From Ruegeria sp. ANG-S4 (lineage in GTDB: Bacteria; Pseudomonadota; Alphaproteobacteria; Rhodobacterales; Rhodobacteraceae), in the NCBI RefSeq assembly GCF_000814005.1, contig NZ_JWLK01000004.1, positions 310,001 to 374,000 of the forward strand: a stretch of DNA of 64,000 bases, given 5' to 3'. Under the pieces are notes generated by a model. The model was given only the letters and a program-made list of their open reading frames with translations, was not told where the DNA came from and ran no database searches. The translations under genes and the position numbers were made by a program. Positions 45,797 to 55,496 of the stretch are shown piece by piece (within the stretch, counting starts at the first letter, position 1; each line of letters begins with the position of its first letter).

Positions 45797-47743
45797 GCCC
45801 ACCAGTTCCTGCGAAAACGGTACCGGCAAGGGCGGCTTGCCAAGACGCGCGCGATAAACCGGCAGGCTTTCCGCCACACGCATCACGTAGTTGCGGGTCT
45901 CGGTAAACGGGATCATTTCGATCCAATCGATCACATCGACTTCGCCCCTGCGCGGGTCACCGAACCGGTTCATCCATGAAATTGGCCGTCTGGGCCCTGC
46001 GTTGTACCCGGCGGACATCATGACGACATTGCCGTTGAAATCCGCCGCTAGCCCTGAAAGATAGTTCGCCCCGAGTTTGGCGTTGTATTGCCAATCCGAA
46101 GTCAGGCGACCGGTCTTGTGACCGCTGAGGATTCCCAGTTCTTTGGCCACCAGTTGTGCCGTCGCCGGCATCACCTGCATCAGGCCACGCGCACCTGCAC
46201 CGCTGACCACCACCGGATCAAATTCGCTTTCCCTGCGGGCGATGGCCAAAGTCATCTCCTTGGCCATTGGAAGACCCATATCGGCGACCGGATGAACGGG
46301 GTAATACGCGGCAGGCAGCACGGTGCCGGTCGTCGCCGCACGTTTTGCAATCATGACCGCAAGATGCGGTTCCTTCAGCTCGATCACCAGATCGCCCAGC
46401 TGGTTGGCCTGAACAGGATCGAGGCTTTCGACCAGATGTGTCAGATACCGTTCCGCCAGATTGTCCTCGCCCGCCCGAAGCAGCAACAATCCGGCTTCAA
46501 GAACACTGGAATCGGCGAATTCGGCTTGTTTCCAATGCGCGGCCCGCCTGGGGTTGGCCAGCTCCGCGTCAAAGGGGCGACCGATCTGCTCGGCAGCCAG
46601 CAAGCCGTAAAACGACGTCTGATAGTCGGCACCGATCGCATAAGCCTCATAGGCTTTGTCCGAGTTGCCCTGTGCGGCGTACGCCCGGCCCAGCCAATAG
46701 CCGCCCCGTCCTTTCGAGATGGGGGATTGGACGGCCGAGGAAAAGTTCTGAAAATGCCGAACGGCAGTGTCGGGGTCATTCAGCATGCGCAGGGCCAGAA
46801 AACCGGACAACCACTCCAGATCGGCATAGCCGTAACCCATCTCGGGGGTCATGTGGTGATTTGCGGCGATGTCATAGGCGCGCGAAGCTTTGCCTTGCCG
46901 CATGACCAGCCGCGCCAGACGGCGGCGACCTTCGGCCCATTGATCCGGTTCCCCCAGCGCATCGGGTCCTGTCGAACGTTGCAGCATCAGGTCGATGGCA
47001 CTGTCATCCAATTCCTTCTTGTCGCGCCACACAAACCGGTCAAAGGCCAGACCCGGAGAATTGGAGAGGGATTTGGGCACTGCGGAAACCTTGCCGTCCA
47101 CTCCGGGCTGGCGTTTCTGCAACGCAATCCGCGCCTCGGCCAGTTTGCGTTCATCCGCGTTGACCAAAGGCAACATGTTTCCGGCACTGACAAGGTGACC
47201 GTCCCACAGCATGCGATCCAATCGCGCCGTATGGTGGGGCCTGAGCAATTTGCCAAAATTTTCGAGGTAGTCGGTTTGCAACCCAGAACCCATGGGCATT
47301 GTCCGCCACGCGGTGACGATGTCGGCCTGTGCTTCGCCCTGTTGACCCTTGGCCATCAGCGCAACAGCATAGTTCAGTGCCCCTTCGGCGGTTTGCGGCG
47401 GGGTCTCGGCATAGAACTTCAAAACGCGGTCTGGGTCCGCACCGGTAAATGCCGGTTCGCTTTTGCGCCGCAACCAGCTCAGGCCGGGCCAGTCCGGGCG
47501 ACGGTCAAGAAAGACCAGCACATCCCCGGATGATCCGAACCCCTCGCGCAGCCAATGCCAAACGATGATGTCGCGCGACACCGATCCACGCGCGCCCGAT
47601 ACGCGAAGCGCCTCGTTCCAATCGCCCTTGCGCATCTCGTGCAACCCGGCGCGCAAATCTGCCGTCGCATCCGCACGGGCAATCTGCGGTTGCAGCGCCC
47701 AGACCATAATCACCGTCATCAAAAGCGCTAGAAAGCGTGTCAT
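45770..47743 (-). CDS. slt: Soluble lytic murein transglycosylase
   Basis: This 657-residue periplasmic enzyme has a signal peptide (MTRFLALLMTVIMVWALQPQ, cut at ARA), a long alpha-helical ring (U and L domains, about 30-470) and the C-terminal catalytic domain. The glutamate lies in AIARRESEFDPVV, then AGARGLMQVMPATAQLVA and YNAGPRRPISWM. It cleaves peptidoglycan with formation of 1,6-anhydro ends. It is divergent from dapA, an order conserved in Rhodobacteraceae. The ribosome site AAGGG lies very near the ATG. Confidence 0.94.
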   Translation of the reverse strand: MTRFLALLMTVIMVWALQPQIARADATADLRAGLHEMRKGDWNEALRVSGARGSVSRDIIVWHWLREGFGSSGDVLVFLDRRPDWPGLSWLRRKSEPAFTGADPDRVLKFYAETPPQTAEGALNYAVALMAKGQQGEAQADIVTAWRTMPMGSGLQTDYLENFGKLLRPHHTARLDRMLWDGHLVSAGNMLPLVNADERKLAEARIALQKRQPGVDGKVSAVPKSLSNSPGLAFDRFVWRDKKELDDSAIDLMLQRSTGPDALGEPDQWAEGRRRLARLVMRQGKASRAYDIAANHHMTPEMGYGYADLEWLSGFLALRMLNDPDTAVRHFQNFSSAVQSPISKGRGGYWLGRAYAAQGNSDKAYEAYAIGADYQTSFYGLLAAEQIGRPFDAELANPRRAAHWKQAEFADSSVLEAGLLLLRAGEDNLAERYLTHLVESLDPVQANQLGDLVIELKEPHLAVMIAKRAATTGTVLPAAYYPVHPVADMGLPMAKEMTLAIARRESEFDPVVVSGAGARGLMQVMPATAQLVAKELGILSGHKTGRLTSDWQYNAKLGANYLSGLAADFNGNVVMMSAGYNAGPRRPISWMNRFGDPRRGEVDVIDWIEMIPFTETRNYVMRVAESLPVYRARLGKPPLPVPFSQELVGSTLSSFAP

Positions 47744-47878
47744 CCCTTGCAATTCCTGACCAACCAAGGATAGAGCCATTCAGGATAAGCCTTGCGCCGC
47801 CGGGATCAACTCACAAACCGTAATTCCTCAGACACCGAGGCGCAAAAACTGCAATTCGCACCTTGAAGGAGTGCACCC

Positions 47879-48751
47879 ATGTTCAAAGGCTCTATGCCAG
47901 CCCTCGTCACCCCGTTCCACAACGGCGAGTTGGACCTGGATGCGCTCAAACAATTGGTGGAATGGCAGATTCAGGAAGGCTCGACCGGATTGGTTCCTGT
48001 TGGTACAACCGGCGAAAGCCCGACGCTGAGCCATGAGGAACATGAGATCGTCGTTGAAGAGGTTGTCAGAACCGCGGCGGGCCGTGTTCCGGTCATCGCC
48101 GGTGCGGGGTCGAACAACACGGTCGAAGCGATCCGTTTCGTGCGCTTCGCCCAGAAGGTTGGTGCGGACGCGGCGCTCGTCGTGACGCCCTACTACAACA
48201 AGCCGACCCAGAAAGGTCTGTTCACGCATTTCCGTGCACTGCATGATTGCGCCGATATCCCGATCATCATCTATAATATCCCGGGCCGTTCCGTGGTCGA
48301 TATGACCCCGGACACGATGGGTGAACTGGCCAAGCTGCCACGCATCATCGGGGTCAAGGATGCCACCGGCGATCTGGCGCGCGTCAGCCAACAACGGGCA
48401 ACCTGCGGTGCAGATTTCTGCCAGTTATCTGGCGAAGATGGCACTGCGCTTGGCTTCAACGCCCATGGCGGTGTGGGCTGCATCTCGGTGACGGCCAACG
48501 TCGCTCCGAAACTCTGTGCCGAATTTCAGAAGGCAACGCTGGACGGAGACTACGTCAAAGCGCTGGCCTATCAGGACCGGTTGATGCCATTGCACGAGGC
48601 GATCTTTATCGAGCCCGGCCTGGTTGGCGCCAAATATGCGCTCAGCAAACTGGGACGGTGTACGGATGAAGTTCGCTCTCCGCTGACGACATTGGAAGAC
48701 AGCACCAAATCCGCGATTGACGCGGCGATGGCACACGCGGGCCTGATCTAG
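47879..48751 (+). CDS. dapA: 4-hydroxy-tetrahydrodipicolinate synthase
   Basis: This 290-residue TIM-barrel aldolase condenses pyruvate with aspartate semialdehyde, the first step to lysine and diaminopimelate. The Schiff-base lysine is K160 in [34 protein letters not shown] and [10 protein letters not shown] are typical. The length is exact for the family. A GGAG site precedes the ATG. It is followed by a double hairpin. Confidence 0.97.
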   Translation: MFKGSMPALVTPFHNGELDLDALKQLVEWQIQEGSTGLVPVGTTGESPTLSHEEHEIVVEEVVRTAAGRVPVIAGAGSNNTVEAIRFVRFAQKVGADAALVVTPYYNKPTQKGLFTHFRALHDCADIPIIIYNIPGRSVVDMTPDTMGELAKLPRIIGVKDATGDLARVSQQRATCGADFCQLSGEDGTALGFNAHGGVGCISVTANVAPKLCAEFQKATLDGDYVKALAYQDRLMPLHEAIFIEPGLVGAKYALSKLGRCTDEVRSPLTTLEDSTKSAIDAAMAHAGLI

Positions 48752-48817
48752 TTCCCGTCAAACCAACGAATGAGCGGCCGTGATCCTTGCGCGCCGCCCA
48801 TTCTCTGCGGATCCAAC

Positions 48818-48844
48818 CTTCATCTGGCCAGAAATATCCCGGGG
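48818..48844 (+). repeat. Interspersed 3'-flanking motif, copy 2
   Basis: CTTCATCT, then a variable part, then AAATATCCCGGGG lies 66 bases after the dapA stop and resembles the copy after the thiolase gene (24732-24757). Confidence 0.4.
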
Positions 48845-48848
48845 GAGG

Positions 48849-48881
48849 CGCGGCTTGCCGCGACGGGGGCAGAGCCCCCTT
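48849..48881. terminator. Double hairpin between dapA and the soeC-type gene
   Basis: CGCGGC-TT-GCCGCG (48849-48862) and GGGGGC-AGA-GCCCCC (48865-48879) follow each other between two convergent genes. No long T-run is present on the plus strand (TTCACCGTTTT). Confidence 0.6.
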
Positions 48882-49768
48882 CACCGTTTTCCGTAGTATA
48901 GCCCCACCACATGTTCTGCCTGCGCGAAGAACAACCAGCGAGAGACCAAAATCCCCGCCAAATGCGACAGCACCGCAAACAGCGCAAAGATATGCTTTAC
49001 GACAACGCCGGTGACAGGGATCAAAATAAGCAGCAGCGGTAGTGCAAAAGCCAGCCCGAAGGAAATCACGCGCAATCTCTGCGCATGTTTACGGCCAACC
49101 ACGTGGACGAACTCGCGAAGCAGATAGTTTGTCCCGGTATGCGGTGGTTCGAAAGCGCGCACGGTTCCACGACTGCCCAATCCTGTGGCCGTAGCCAGGT
49201 TTGTACCGGATCCGTCCAGCGCTGCATCGCCCCTGGTCCAATAGGCAAGCTGAACAGCGCCGGCAACGATCAGCAGCCATGGGGCCAGTGCCTCCGCTCC
49301 GGACAACAATGCGCCGCCCGCAAGGCTGAAGGACAGAAACATCGCGGGCGTCAGGTTCATATTCCAGCGCGGGATCGTCTTCAGCTGGGTGTAAATCATC
49401 GATGTGGTGAACACTGTTGCAAGACTGAGCAGCGCACCGATCCATCCCAGCAGTGTCCAATGGCTGTGCAGGAAAACGGCGCCAAAGGCAAAGAGTCCCA
49501 TAGCGACCAGAGCCGCAACGGCGCAAACGCCTTCGCGGCTGAGCCAGCTGGATCTCCACTGGCTGAACGCCTTCCATGCACGTTCCGGATGTCCCAGATG
49601 GAAGGTCGAAGCAAGCAGCCCCCCGACCGCCAAACCAAAGGCGATCGCATAGAACACGAACGCAACGAGGCCCGTTACCGCCGGTTGGCCGAGGCCCAGG
49701 AAGAACAGCAATCCAAAGCCCAGACCCGAAAAGGTGGTGAAAATGATGACAGAAGGGGCCGGATGCAT
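48881..49768 (-). CDS. soeC: Membrane anchor subunit of sulfite dehydrogenase (SoeC/DmsC family)
   Basis: This 295-residue inner-membrane protein has eight predicted segments and belongs to the DmsC anchor family. It should pass electrons between the quinone pool and the iron-sulfur subunit. HLGHPERAWKAFSQWRSSW is a typical segment. Its ATG overlaps the stop of the iron-sulfur subunit by one base (TGATG). The name soeC depends on the operon, since DmsC-type anchors look alike. It is the last gene of the soe group. Confidence 0.85.
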   Translation of the reverse strand: MHPAPSVIIFTTFSGLGFGLLFFLGLGQPAVTGLVAFVFYAIAFGLAVGGLLASTFHLGHPERAWKAFSQWRSSWLSREGVCAVAALVAMGLFAFGAVFLHSHWTLLGWIGALLSLATVFTTSMIYTQLKTIPRWNMNLTPAMFLSFSLAGGALLSGAEALAPWLLIVAGAVQLAYWTRGDAALDGSGTNLATATGLGSRGTVRAFEPPHTGTNYLLREFVHVVGRKHAQRLRVISFGLAFALPLLLILIPVTGVVVKHIFALFAVLSHLAGILVSRWLFFAQAEHVVGLYYGKR

Positions 49769-50517
49769 CAGAGCTTCTCCAAGGTCTTATCGAGCCAGCC
49801 GAGAAACCCTTTGGGCTCGTCTGCGACAGGGGCAAGCAAAGGCGCCAGAATGTCGATCTGGTCCTCGACCTGATCTTTGGGACGCGGCGGCAGGTATTTG
49901 TTGACCGGCTTAGTGCCCATCTCGGGCATCAGGTCCATGCCGCCGCGCTCGGCAACCAGTTTGCTGACGTCGCTATCAGGATCGCCCAGATCACCAAAGT
50001 GGCGTGCGCCTGCGGGACAGGTGCGTACGCAGGACGGGACGCGATCCACCTCGGGCAGGTTTTCATTGTAGATGCGATCCACGCAAAGCGTGCATTTCTT
50101 CATCACGCCCTCGGCCATATCCATCTCGCGCGCGCCGTAGGGGCAGGACCACGCGCAGAGACCGCAACCGATGCAGTCGCTTTCGTTGACCAACACAATA
50201 CCGTCCTCGACCCGTTTATAGCTGGCCCCGGTGGGGCAAACGGTCACGCAGGGCGCGTCTTCGCAATGCAGGCAGGATTTGGGAAAGTGGATCAATTGGG
50301 CCGGACCGTCGTCTGGCTGAACTTCGTACGAGTGCACGCGGTTCAGGAATGTGCCTGACGGGTTCGCGCCATAGGCGTCCTGATCCGACAACGGCGCGCC
50401 GTAGTTTTCGGTATTCCAGCCTTTGCAGGAAATCACACAGGCGTGACAGCCCACGCACGTGTCCAGGTCGATCACCAGACCCATCTTGCGTTCGGTGGAT
50501 TGGGGGAGTTGGGTCAT
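49768..50517 (-). CDS. soeB: Iron-sulfur subunit of sulfite dehydrogenase (SoeB/DmsB family)
   Basis: This 249-residue protein carries four 4Fe-4S cluster motifs. The first is CVGCHACVISC (from C21), the second CLHCEDAPCVTVCP, the third CIGCGLCAWSCP and the fourth KKCTLC with CVRTC. There is no Tat signal. It relays electrons from SoeA to the membrane anchor. The ATG at 50517 overlaps the stop of soeA (ATGA). Confidence 0.88.
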   Translation of the reverse strand: MTQLPQSTERKMGLVIDLDTCVGCHACVISCKGWNTENYGAPLSDQDAYGANPSGTFLNRVHSYEVQPDDGPAQLIHFPKSCLHCEDAPCVTVCPTGASYKRVEDGIVLVNESDCIGCGLCAWSCPYGAREMDMAEGVMKKCTLCVDRIYNENLPEVDRVPSCVRTCPAGARHFGDLGDPDSDVSKLVAERGGMDLMPEMGTKPVNKYLPPRPKDQVEDQIDILAPLLAPVADEPKGFLGWLDKTLEKL

Positions 50518-53330
50518 TTGCCTACCTTCCACGCCAGGTCTTTGGGGCCGGTCCCGACCGGGGATTTGATCGGCTCAAACTCGGGCTGGCTTTCTGCATC
50601 TGATGGGGCCGCGGCCTTTTCAATTTTGACTTTGAGGTCGAACCAGGCGGCCTGGCCGGTAATCGGGTCCGAATTTGCCCAGCGCATTCCATCGCCCTTC
50701 GAGGGCAGCAATTCGTGAATCAGATGGTTCAGCAAAAAGCCTTTGGTCGCTTCCGGTGCGTCCTCTTGCAACGCCCAGGCGCCTTTGCGTTTGCCGATTG
50801 CGTTCCATGTCCAGACGGTGTTTTCGTTCAGCGCTGCCATCTCCATGACGGGCACGGTGATCTCGCCATGTGGCGAGGTGACCTTGGCCCAGTCGCCGTC
50901 CTGCAATCCGTGCTCGCGCATTAGCTTTGTGGGCACGTAAAGCGGATTGCGCCCGTGCAACTGGCGCAGCCAAGCGTTCTGGGTGCCCCAACTGTGGTAC
51001 ATTGCCATCGGGCGTTGCGTCAGGGCGTTAACGGTGAAGCCTTCGTTGCCTTGTTGGTCGGTTTCATACCAGATTGGCAGGGGGTCCATCGTTTCCTTGA
51101 GGCGCTGTCTCAGGTGATCGGGCGGTTGGCGGTCGCCATGGCCCTCGGCAGCCAACTGGAACCGGCGCATCGGTTCGGAATAGAGCTGGAACAGGTACGG
51201 CTGTGGTGAGTCGTAAAGACCCATGCCAACGGCCCAGTCCTGATAGGCGGTATTCCAAGGTTTGTAGTAGTCCGCGCCTTCCGGAATATGCGCAACAAAG
51301 AACCCGCCGTTTTCGATGTATTGATCCAATTGGTTCGGATTGACCTCGCCACGCCCGACTTTTTCCCCGTTGCCCCGAAATCCGGCAAGGGGGCCGATGC
51401 CCGGCTTGCGCTCGTGATTGACAATGTAGTCTGCGTAATCCTTCCACTTGGGGTTGCCGTCTTCGTTGGTGAAACCGGGAAGGTTCATGCGGTTGGCGAG
51501 TTCAATGAGAACCGACTGAAATCCGCGGACATCCCGGTCAGGCTCCACCACCGGCCAGCGGATCGCATCTGCGGCGGCGTCGGCCTCGCAGATCGGGCGG
51601 TCGAGTAACGAGATACAGTCGTGACGTTCCAGATAGGTGGTATCGGGCAGGATCAGATCGGCATAGGCGACCATTTCCGACGAATAGGCATCCGAGTAGA
51701 TGATCCTTGGGATGACGTATTTTCCGTCCTCGGTCTTAGCGGACAGCATCTCCATCACACCCTTGGTGTTCATGGATGAATTCCACGACATGTTCGCCAT
51801 ATACATGAACAGCGTGTCGATCTTGTAGGGATCGCCAGCGACTGCGTTCGAGATCACCATATGCATCAGCCCATGGGCAGACATCGGGTTTTCCCATGTA
51901 AACGCTTTGTCGATGCGCTGCGGTGTGCCGCAATCGTCCAGCAACAAGTCATCCGGTCCACGCGGGAAGCCCAGATGCGGCCCGTTCAGCGACCGCCCGG
52001 GCCGGCGATCGCCGTGCGGTGTCGGGTGCGCCTCGACCGGCTTGGGGTAGGGGGGCTTGAAGCGAAAGCCGCCCGGAACCTCGACCGTACCCAGAAGTAT
52101 CTGCAGCACGTGCAAGGACCGACATGTCTGGAATCCGTTCGCGTGCGCGGAAATCCCGCGCATGGCGTGGAAGCTGACAGGGCGGCCAGTCATTTTGGCG
52201 TGTGTCTCACCCCGGAAATCGGTCCATTCGTGATCCAGCTCGATGGCTTCTTCGAAGGCGACGCGGGCAATTTCCGCTGCGATGGCGCGGATGCGTTTTG
52301 CGGATATGCCACAGCGGTCGGCTACGGCTTCGGGCGCATGATCGTCCGAGAGGTACTTCTCGGCCATCAGGTGAAAGACGGGGCGATGCGTAACGCCGTC
52401 TTTTTCATAGGTGGCCGAAAGATCCGGGCGCACGCCGGGTTTGTCAAAGGCAGTGGGCGCGCCCGTCACCCGGTCGATGACCAGCGGCTTGCCGTCCGTA
52501 TCACGCAGGAACAGACCCTTTTCCGGTCCTTCAGCGGCGTTTACCAGAACGGGTGCGTTGGTGTAGCGGCTGAGATAGTCGAGGTCGATCTTCCCCGCCT
52601 TCATCAGAACATGGATTAGCGACAGGATGAACAGGCCATCGGTGCCGGGTGTGATGCCGACCCAATCATCTGCGACAGCGTTGTATCCCGAGCGGATCGG
52701 GTTCACGCCGATCACCCGTGCGCCGCGTGCCTTGATCTTGCCGATACCCATTTTGATTGGGTTGCTGTCGTGATCCTCGGCTACGCCAAACAGCATGAAC
52801 AACTTGGTGTGTTCCCAGTCCGGTTGGCCGAACTCCCAAAATGCGCCACCCATCGTGTAGATGCCACCCGCTGCCATGTTGACGGAGCAGAATCCGCCAT
52901 GGGCTGCGTAATTCGGAGTGCCGAAATTCTGGGCCCAGAAGCTGGTGAAGCTCTGGCTTTGATCGCGACCGGTAAAGAATGCCAGTTTTTGCGGCGCTGT
53001 CTCGTGCAATTCGTTCAACCAGCCGACGGCGGTGCTGATCGCCTCGTCCCATTCGATCTCGCGGAACTCGCCCGAGCCGCGCGGGCCAACACGACGCAAC
53101 GGTTTGCGCAAGCGCGACGGCGCGTTGACCTGCATTATTCCTGCGGACCCCTTGGCGCAAAGAACACCTTTGTTGACAGGATGATCCCGGTTTCCTTCGA
53201 TGTAAGCGACCTTGCCGTCTTTCATATGCACGTTGATGCCGCACCGGCAGGCGCACATGTAGCAGGTCGTCTTGCGGACCTCGTCCGAGACCTTCGGCGA
53301 GGTCTCGATCTGGGGTTGCTGGAATGTCAT
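50514..53330 (-). CDS. soeA: Molybdopterin catalytic subunit of sulfite dehydrogenase (SoeA)
   Basis: This 938-residue molybdopterin oxidoreductase has a 4Fe-4S site at the N-terminus (C23-x2-C26-x3-C30, then C58 in KGVLCAKG) and the bis-MGD domains after it (FFTGRDQSQSFTSFWAQNFG is a typical segment). There is no Tat signal, consistent with cytoplasmic SoeABC and unlike periplasmic DmsA. SoeABC oxidises sulfite to sulfate and is used in roseobacters when sulfonates release sulfite. The downstream order xsc-pta in the same strand direction supports this. Confidence 0.87.
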   Translation of the reverse strand: MTFQQPQIETSPKVSDEVRKTTCYMCACRCGINVHMKDGKVAYIEGNRDHPVNKGVLCAKGSAGIMQVNAPSRLRKPLRRVGPRGSGEFREIEWDEAISTAVGWLNELHETAPQKLAFFTGRDQSQSFTSFWAQNFGTPNYAAHGGFCSVNMAAGGIYTMGGAFWEFGQPDWEHTKLFMLFGVAEDHDSNPIKMGIGKIKARGARVIGVNPIRSGYNAVADDWVGITPGTDGLFILSLIHVLMKAGKIDLDYLSRYTNAPVLVNAAEGPEKGLFLRDTDGKPLVIDRVTGAPTAFDKPGVRPDLSATYEKDGVTHRPVFHLMAEKYLSDDHAPEAVADRCGISAKRIRAIAAEIARVAFEEAIELDHEWTDFRGETHAKMTGRPVSFHAMRGISAHANGFQTCRSLHVLQILLGTVEVPGGFRFKPPYPKPVEAHPTPHGDRRPGRSLNGPHLGFPRGPDDLLLDDCGTPQRIDKAFTWENPMSAHGLMHMVISNAVAGDPYKIDTLFMYMANMSWNSSMNTKGVMEMLSAKTEDGKYVIPRIIYSDAYSSEMVAYADLILPDTTYLERHDCISLLDRPICEADAAADAIRWPVVEPDRDVRGFQSVLIELANRMNLPGFTNEDGNPKWKDYADYIVNHERKPGIGPLAGFRGNGEKVGRGEVNPNQLDQYIENGGFFVAHIPEGADYYKPWNTAYQDWAVGMGLYDSPQPYLFQLYSEPMRRFQLAAEGHGDRQPPDHLRQRLKETMDPLPIWYETDQQGNEGFTVNALTQRPMAMYHSWGTQNAWLRQLHGRNPLYVPTKLMREHGLQDGDWAKVTSPHGEITVPVMEMAALNENTVWTWNAIGKRKGAWALQEDAPEATKGFLLNHLIHELLPSKGDGMRWANSDPITGQAAWFDLKVKIEKAAAPSDAESQPEFEPIKSPVGTGPKDLAWKVGK

Positions 53331-53354
53331 CTGGCCTCCCTAATTGATGTTGCT

Positions 53355-54386
53355 TCAGGTCAAGATATGTATTCCCGCGAGGATCAGACCTGCGATAAAC
53401 AGCGTTTCAACGACGATCAGGGCAATCGCGGCCCCGCCGACAGACAGCACCTGTTTCAGGTTCGTCTTCATTCCCACCGCGGCGATGGCCGTCAGCAAAA
53501 GCCAGCGCGATACCTGTCCAAGAAATTCACTAATCTCCAGCGGAATCAAGCCCGCAGAATTCAAGCCGGCCAGAATGATGAACGCGATCACAAAACCCGG
53601 AAGGATCGGTGGGCGTTTCCCGTCTGCGGGCAATTCGGCGTAGGTCCGGATCACGATCGATGCAATCAGAACAATCGGGGCCAGCATCGCCACGCGCATC
53701 AGCTTGACCAAAGTGGCCGTTTCGCCAGCAGCGTCCGAGATCGAAAAACCGGCACCGACGACCTGTGCAACATCGTGAATTGTTCCGCCAAGGAAGACCC
53801 CGGCCTCAAGCGGCGATAACCCAAGCCTGTTGACGATGATCGGATAGAGGATCATCGCGATTGTGGACAGTACAGTGACGCCCAAAACAGTGAAAATCAG
53901 CCGCTCTTCCGAGCGTTCGTCGCGCGGAAGAATGGCGCTGATCGCCATAGCCGCCGACGCCCCGCAAATGGCAACCGAACCAGAAGTGAGCAAGGCAAAG
54001 CGCCACTTGTGGCCAAACAAGGGTGCAACCAGAAACCCGAACAGGATTGTGGCGATAAGGCCGCCGATCACCAGTGCGATCAATTGCGGGCCAAGTCCGA
54101 TCATCAGAACCATCGAAACGCGAACGCCCAGCAGGGCGACGCCCACCCTTAGCAATGTGCGGGATGTAAAGGCGATGCCCGCGACGGCCTTGCCTTCTTC
54201 GCTGAGAAATCCAAGCGCGATACCCAGCAACAAGGCCAACAGCATCGCGGGGGTGGCGTAGTGGTCCGCCAGGAACTGCGCGGTCACTGCGACGATGGCG
54301 GAAACCGCGATGCCGGGAAACAGCGTTCGGGCGGTTCGAGCGGCTTCCAAGCCCATTGGATTTCGCGATTTCGGTGTTGCCAGCAT
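53355..54386 (-). CDS. YeiH-family putative sulfate exporter
   Basis: This 343-residue inner-membrane protein has about ten segments and belongs to the YeiH/UPF0324 (putative sulfate exporter) family. LLRVGVALLGVRVS, SVAICGASAAMAISA and GGTIHDVAQVVGAG are family signatures. Between pta and soeA it most likely exports sulfate or sulfite from sulfonate breakdown. I chose the ATG at 54386. An upstream ATG at 54431 would add 15 hydrophilic residues. Confidence 0.88.
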   Translation of the reverse strand: MLATPKSRNPMGLEAARTARTLFPGIAVSAIVAVTAQFLADHYATPAMLLALLLGIALGFLSEEGKAVAGIAFTSRTLLRVGVALLGVRVSMVLMIGLGPQLIALVIGGLIATILFGFLVAPLFGHKWRFALLTSGSVAICGASAAMAISAILPRDERSEERLIFTVLGVTVLSTIAMILYPIIVNRLGLSPLEAGVFLGGTIHDVAQVVGAGFSISDAAGETATLVKLMRVAMLAPIVLIASIVIRTYAELPADGKRPPILPGFVIAFIILAGLNSAGLIPLEISEFLGQVSRWLLLTAIAAVGMKTNLKQVLSVGGAAIALIVVETLFIAGLILAGIHILT

Positions 54387-54484
54387 TTGCTTGACGCTCT
54401 TTCTATCGTGTTGGCCGAACCTGTCCGGCATATGCGGTTCGGGCCCAAGAACAACGCCTCGCCCGGGTGGGTGCGGTTGCCAGA

Positions 54485-55492
54485 TTATGACTGGCTGTGT
54501 TGCGCCTGCACCGCCGTGACTGCGATCATGTGCAAGACGTCCTCGGCCGAGCAGCCGCGGGATAAATCATTGGCCGGTTTCGCCAGGCCCTGCAGGATCG
54601 GACCGATTGCCTCTGCTCCGCCAATGCGTTGGGCGATCTTGTAGCCAAGGTTGCCCGCATCGAGATTTGGAAACACAAACACATTTGCTTCTCCCCGCAG
54701 AGGAGAGTTCTTGGCTTTCTTGTCGGCAACCTCGGGGACGAATGCGGCGTCGAACTGAAGTTCTCCGTCGATCAGCAAATCCGGCTCGGCTGACTTGGCG
54801 ATCTGCGTGGCCCGGCTGACCTTTGTGACCTTCGGATGGCTGGCGCTGCCACTGGTCGAAAAAGACAGCATCGCAACCCGAGGTGTCTGGGACGTCAGCG
54901 TCTTGAACGATGCGGCAGATGCACGGGCGATTTCCGCCAGTTCCTGCTCGTCCGGATCGACGACCAGACCGCAATCGGCAAAGATATGCGCGCCTTTCAC
55001 CGTATGGTGATCGCGGAAATAGAACATCAGGAAAAAGCTGGAAACCATCGCCGCATCGGGTGCCTTACCGATGATCTGCAGCGCAGCCCGAACGGTGTCC
55101 GAGGTTGTTTCGACCGCGCCGCCTACGGTGCCATCTGCCAGGCCTGTATGTACCAGCATGGCGGCATAGGTCAGGCGATTCCGGATTTGCTGCGCGGCCT
55201 GATCACCGGTCATGCCCTTGTGCTTGCGCAACTCGTAAAGCTCGGTTGCAAACCTTTCGGCGTGTGGCGAGTCATTTGGGTCGTGGATTTCGATGCCATC
55301 AACGGTTTCAGCATCATGTTCTGCCAAAAGTGACCGAACCTTTGCTGCATCGCCTACAAGAATGACGCGCGCAACACCTTCCTTACGCGCCTTCAGCGCA
55401 CCTTCGACAATCCTTGGGTCATCGCCCTCGGCAAGGGCGATGATCTTGTCGGGGCTGCTGGCAGCCCCGAGAATTGTGCGCAATGGCGTCAC
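54485..55492 (-). CDS. pta: Phosphate acetyltransferase
   Basis: This 335-residue enzyme converts acetyl-phosphate and CoA to acetyl-CoA. SFSTSGSASHPKVTKV, LQFDAAFVPEVADKKAKNSPL (key words LQFDAA and KNSPL) and FPNLDAGNLGYKIAQR are family signatures. It is the short single-domain form found in sulfonate clusters. It lies 4 bp after xsc, whose product is acetyl-phosphate, so the pair is one unit. Confidence 0.95.
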   Translation of the reverse strand: MTPLRTILGAASSPDKIIALAEGDDPRIVEGALKARKEGVARVILVGDAAKVRSLLAEHDAETVDGIEIHDPNDSPHAERFATELYELRKHKGMTGDQAAQQIRNRLTYAAMLVHTGLADGTVGGAVETTSDTVRAALQIIGKAPDAAMVSSFFLMFYFRDHHTVKGAHIFADCGLVVDPDEQELAEIARASAASFKTLTSQTPRVAMLSFSTSGSASHPKVTKVSRATQIAKSAEPDLLIDGELQFDAAFVPEVADKKAKNSPLRGEANVFVFPNLDAGNLGYKIAQRIGGAEAIGPILQGLAKPANDLSRGCSAEDVLHMIAVTAVQAQHSQS

Positions 55493-55496
55493 GCGT

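Noticed and set aside
48881-53330. Reading the molybdopterin operon as DMSO or TMAO reductase (dmsABC)
   Set aside because: No Tat signal on the catalytic subunit, and the operon continues from xsc, pta and a sulfate exporter, which fits SoeABC sulfite oxidation.
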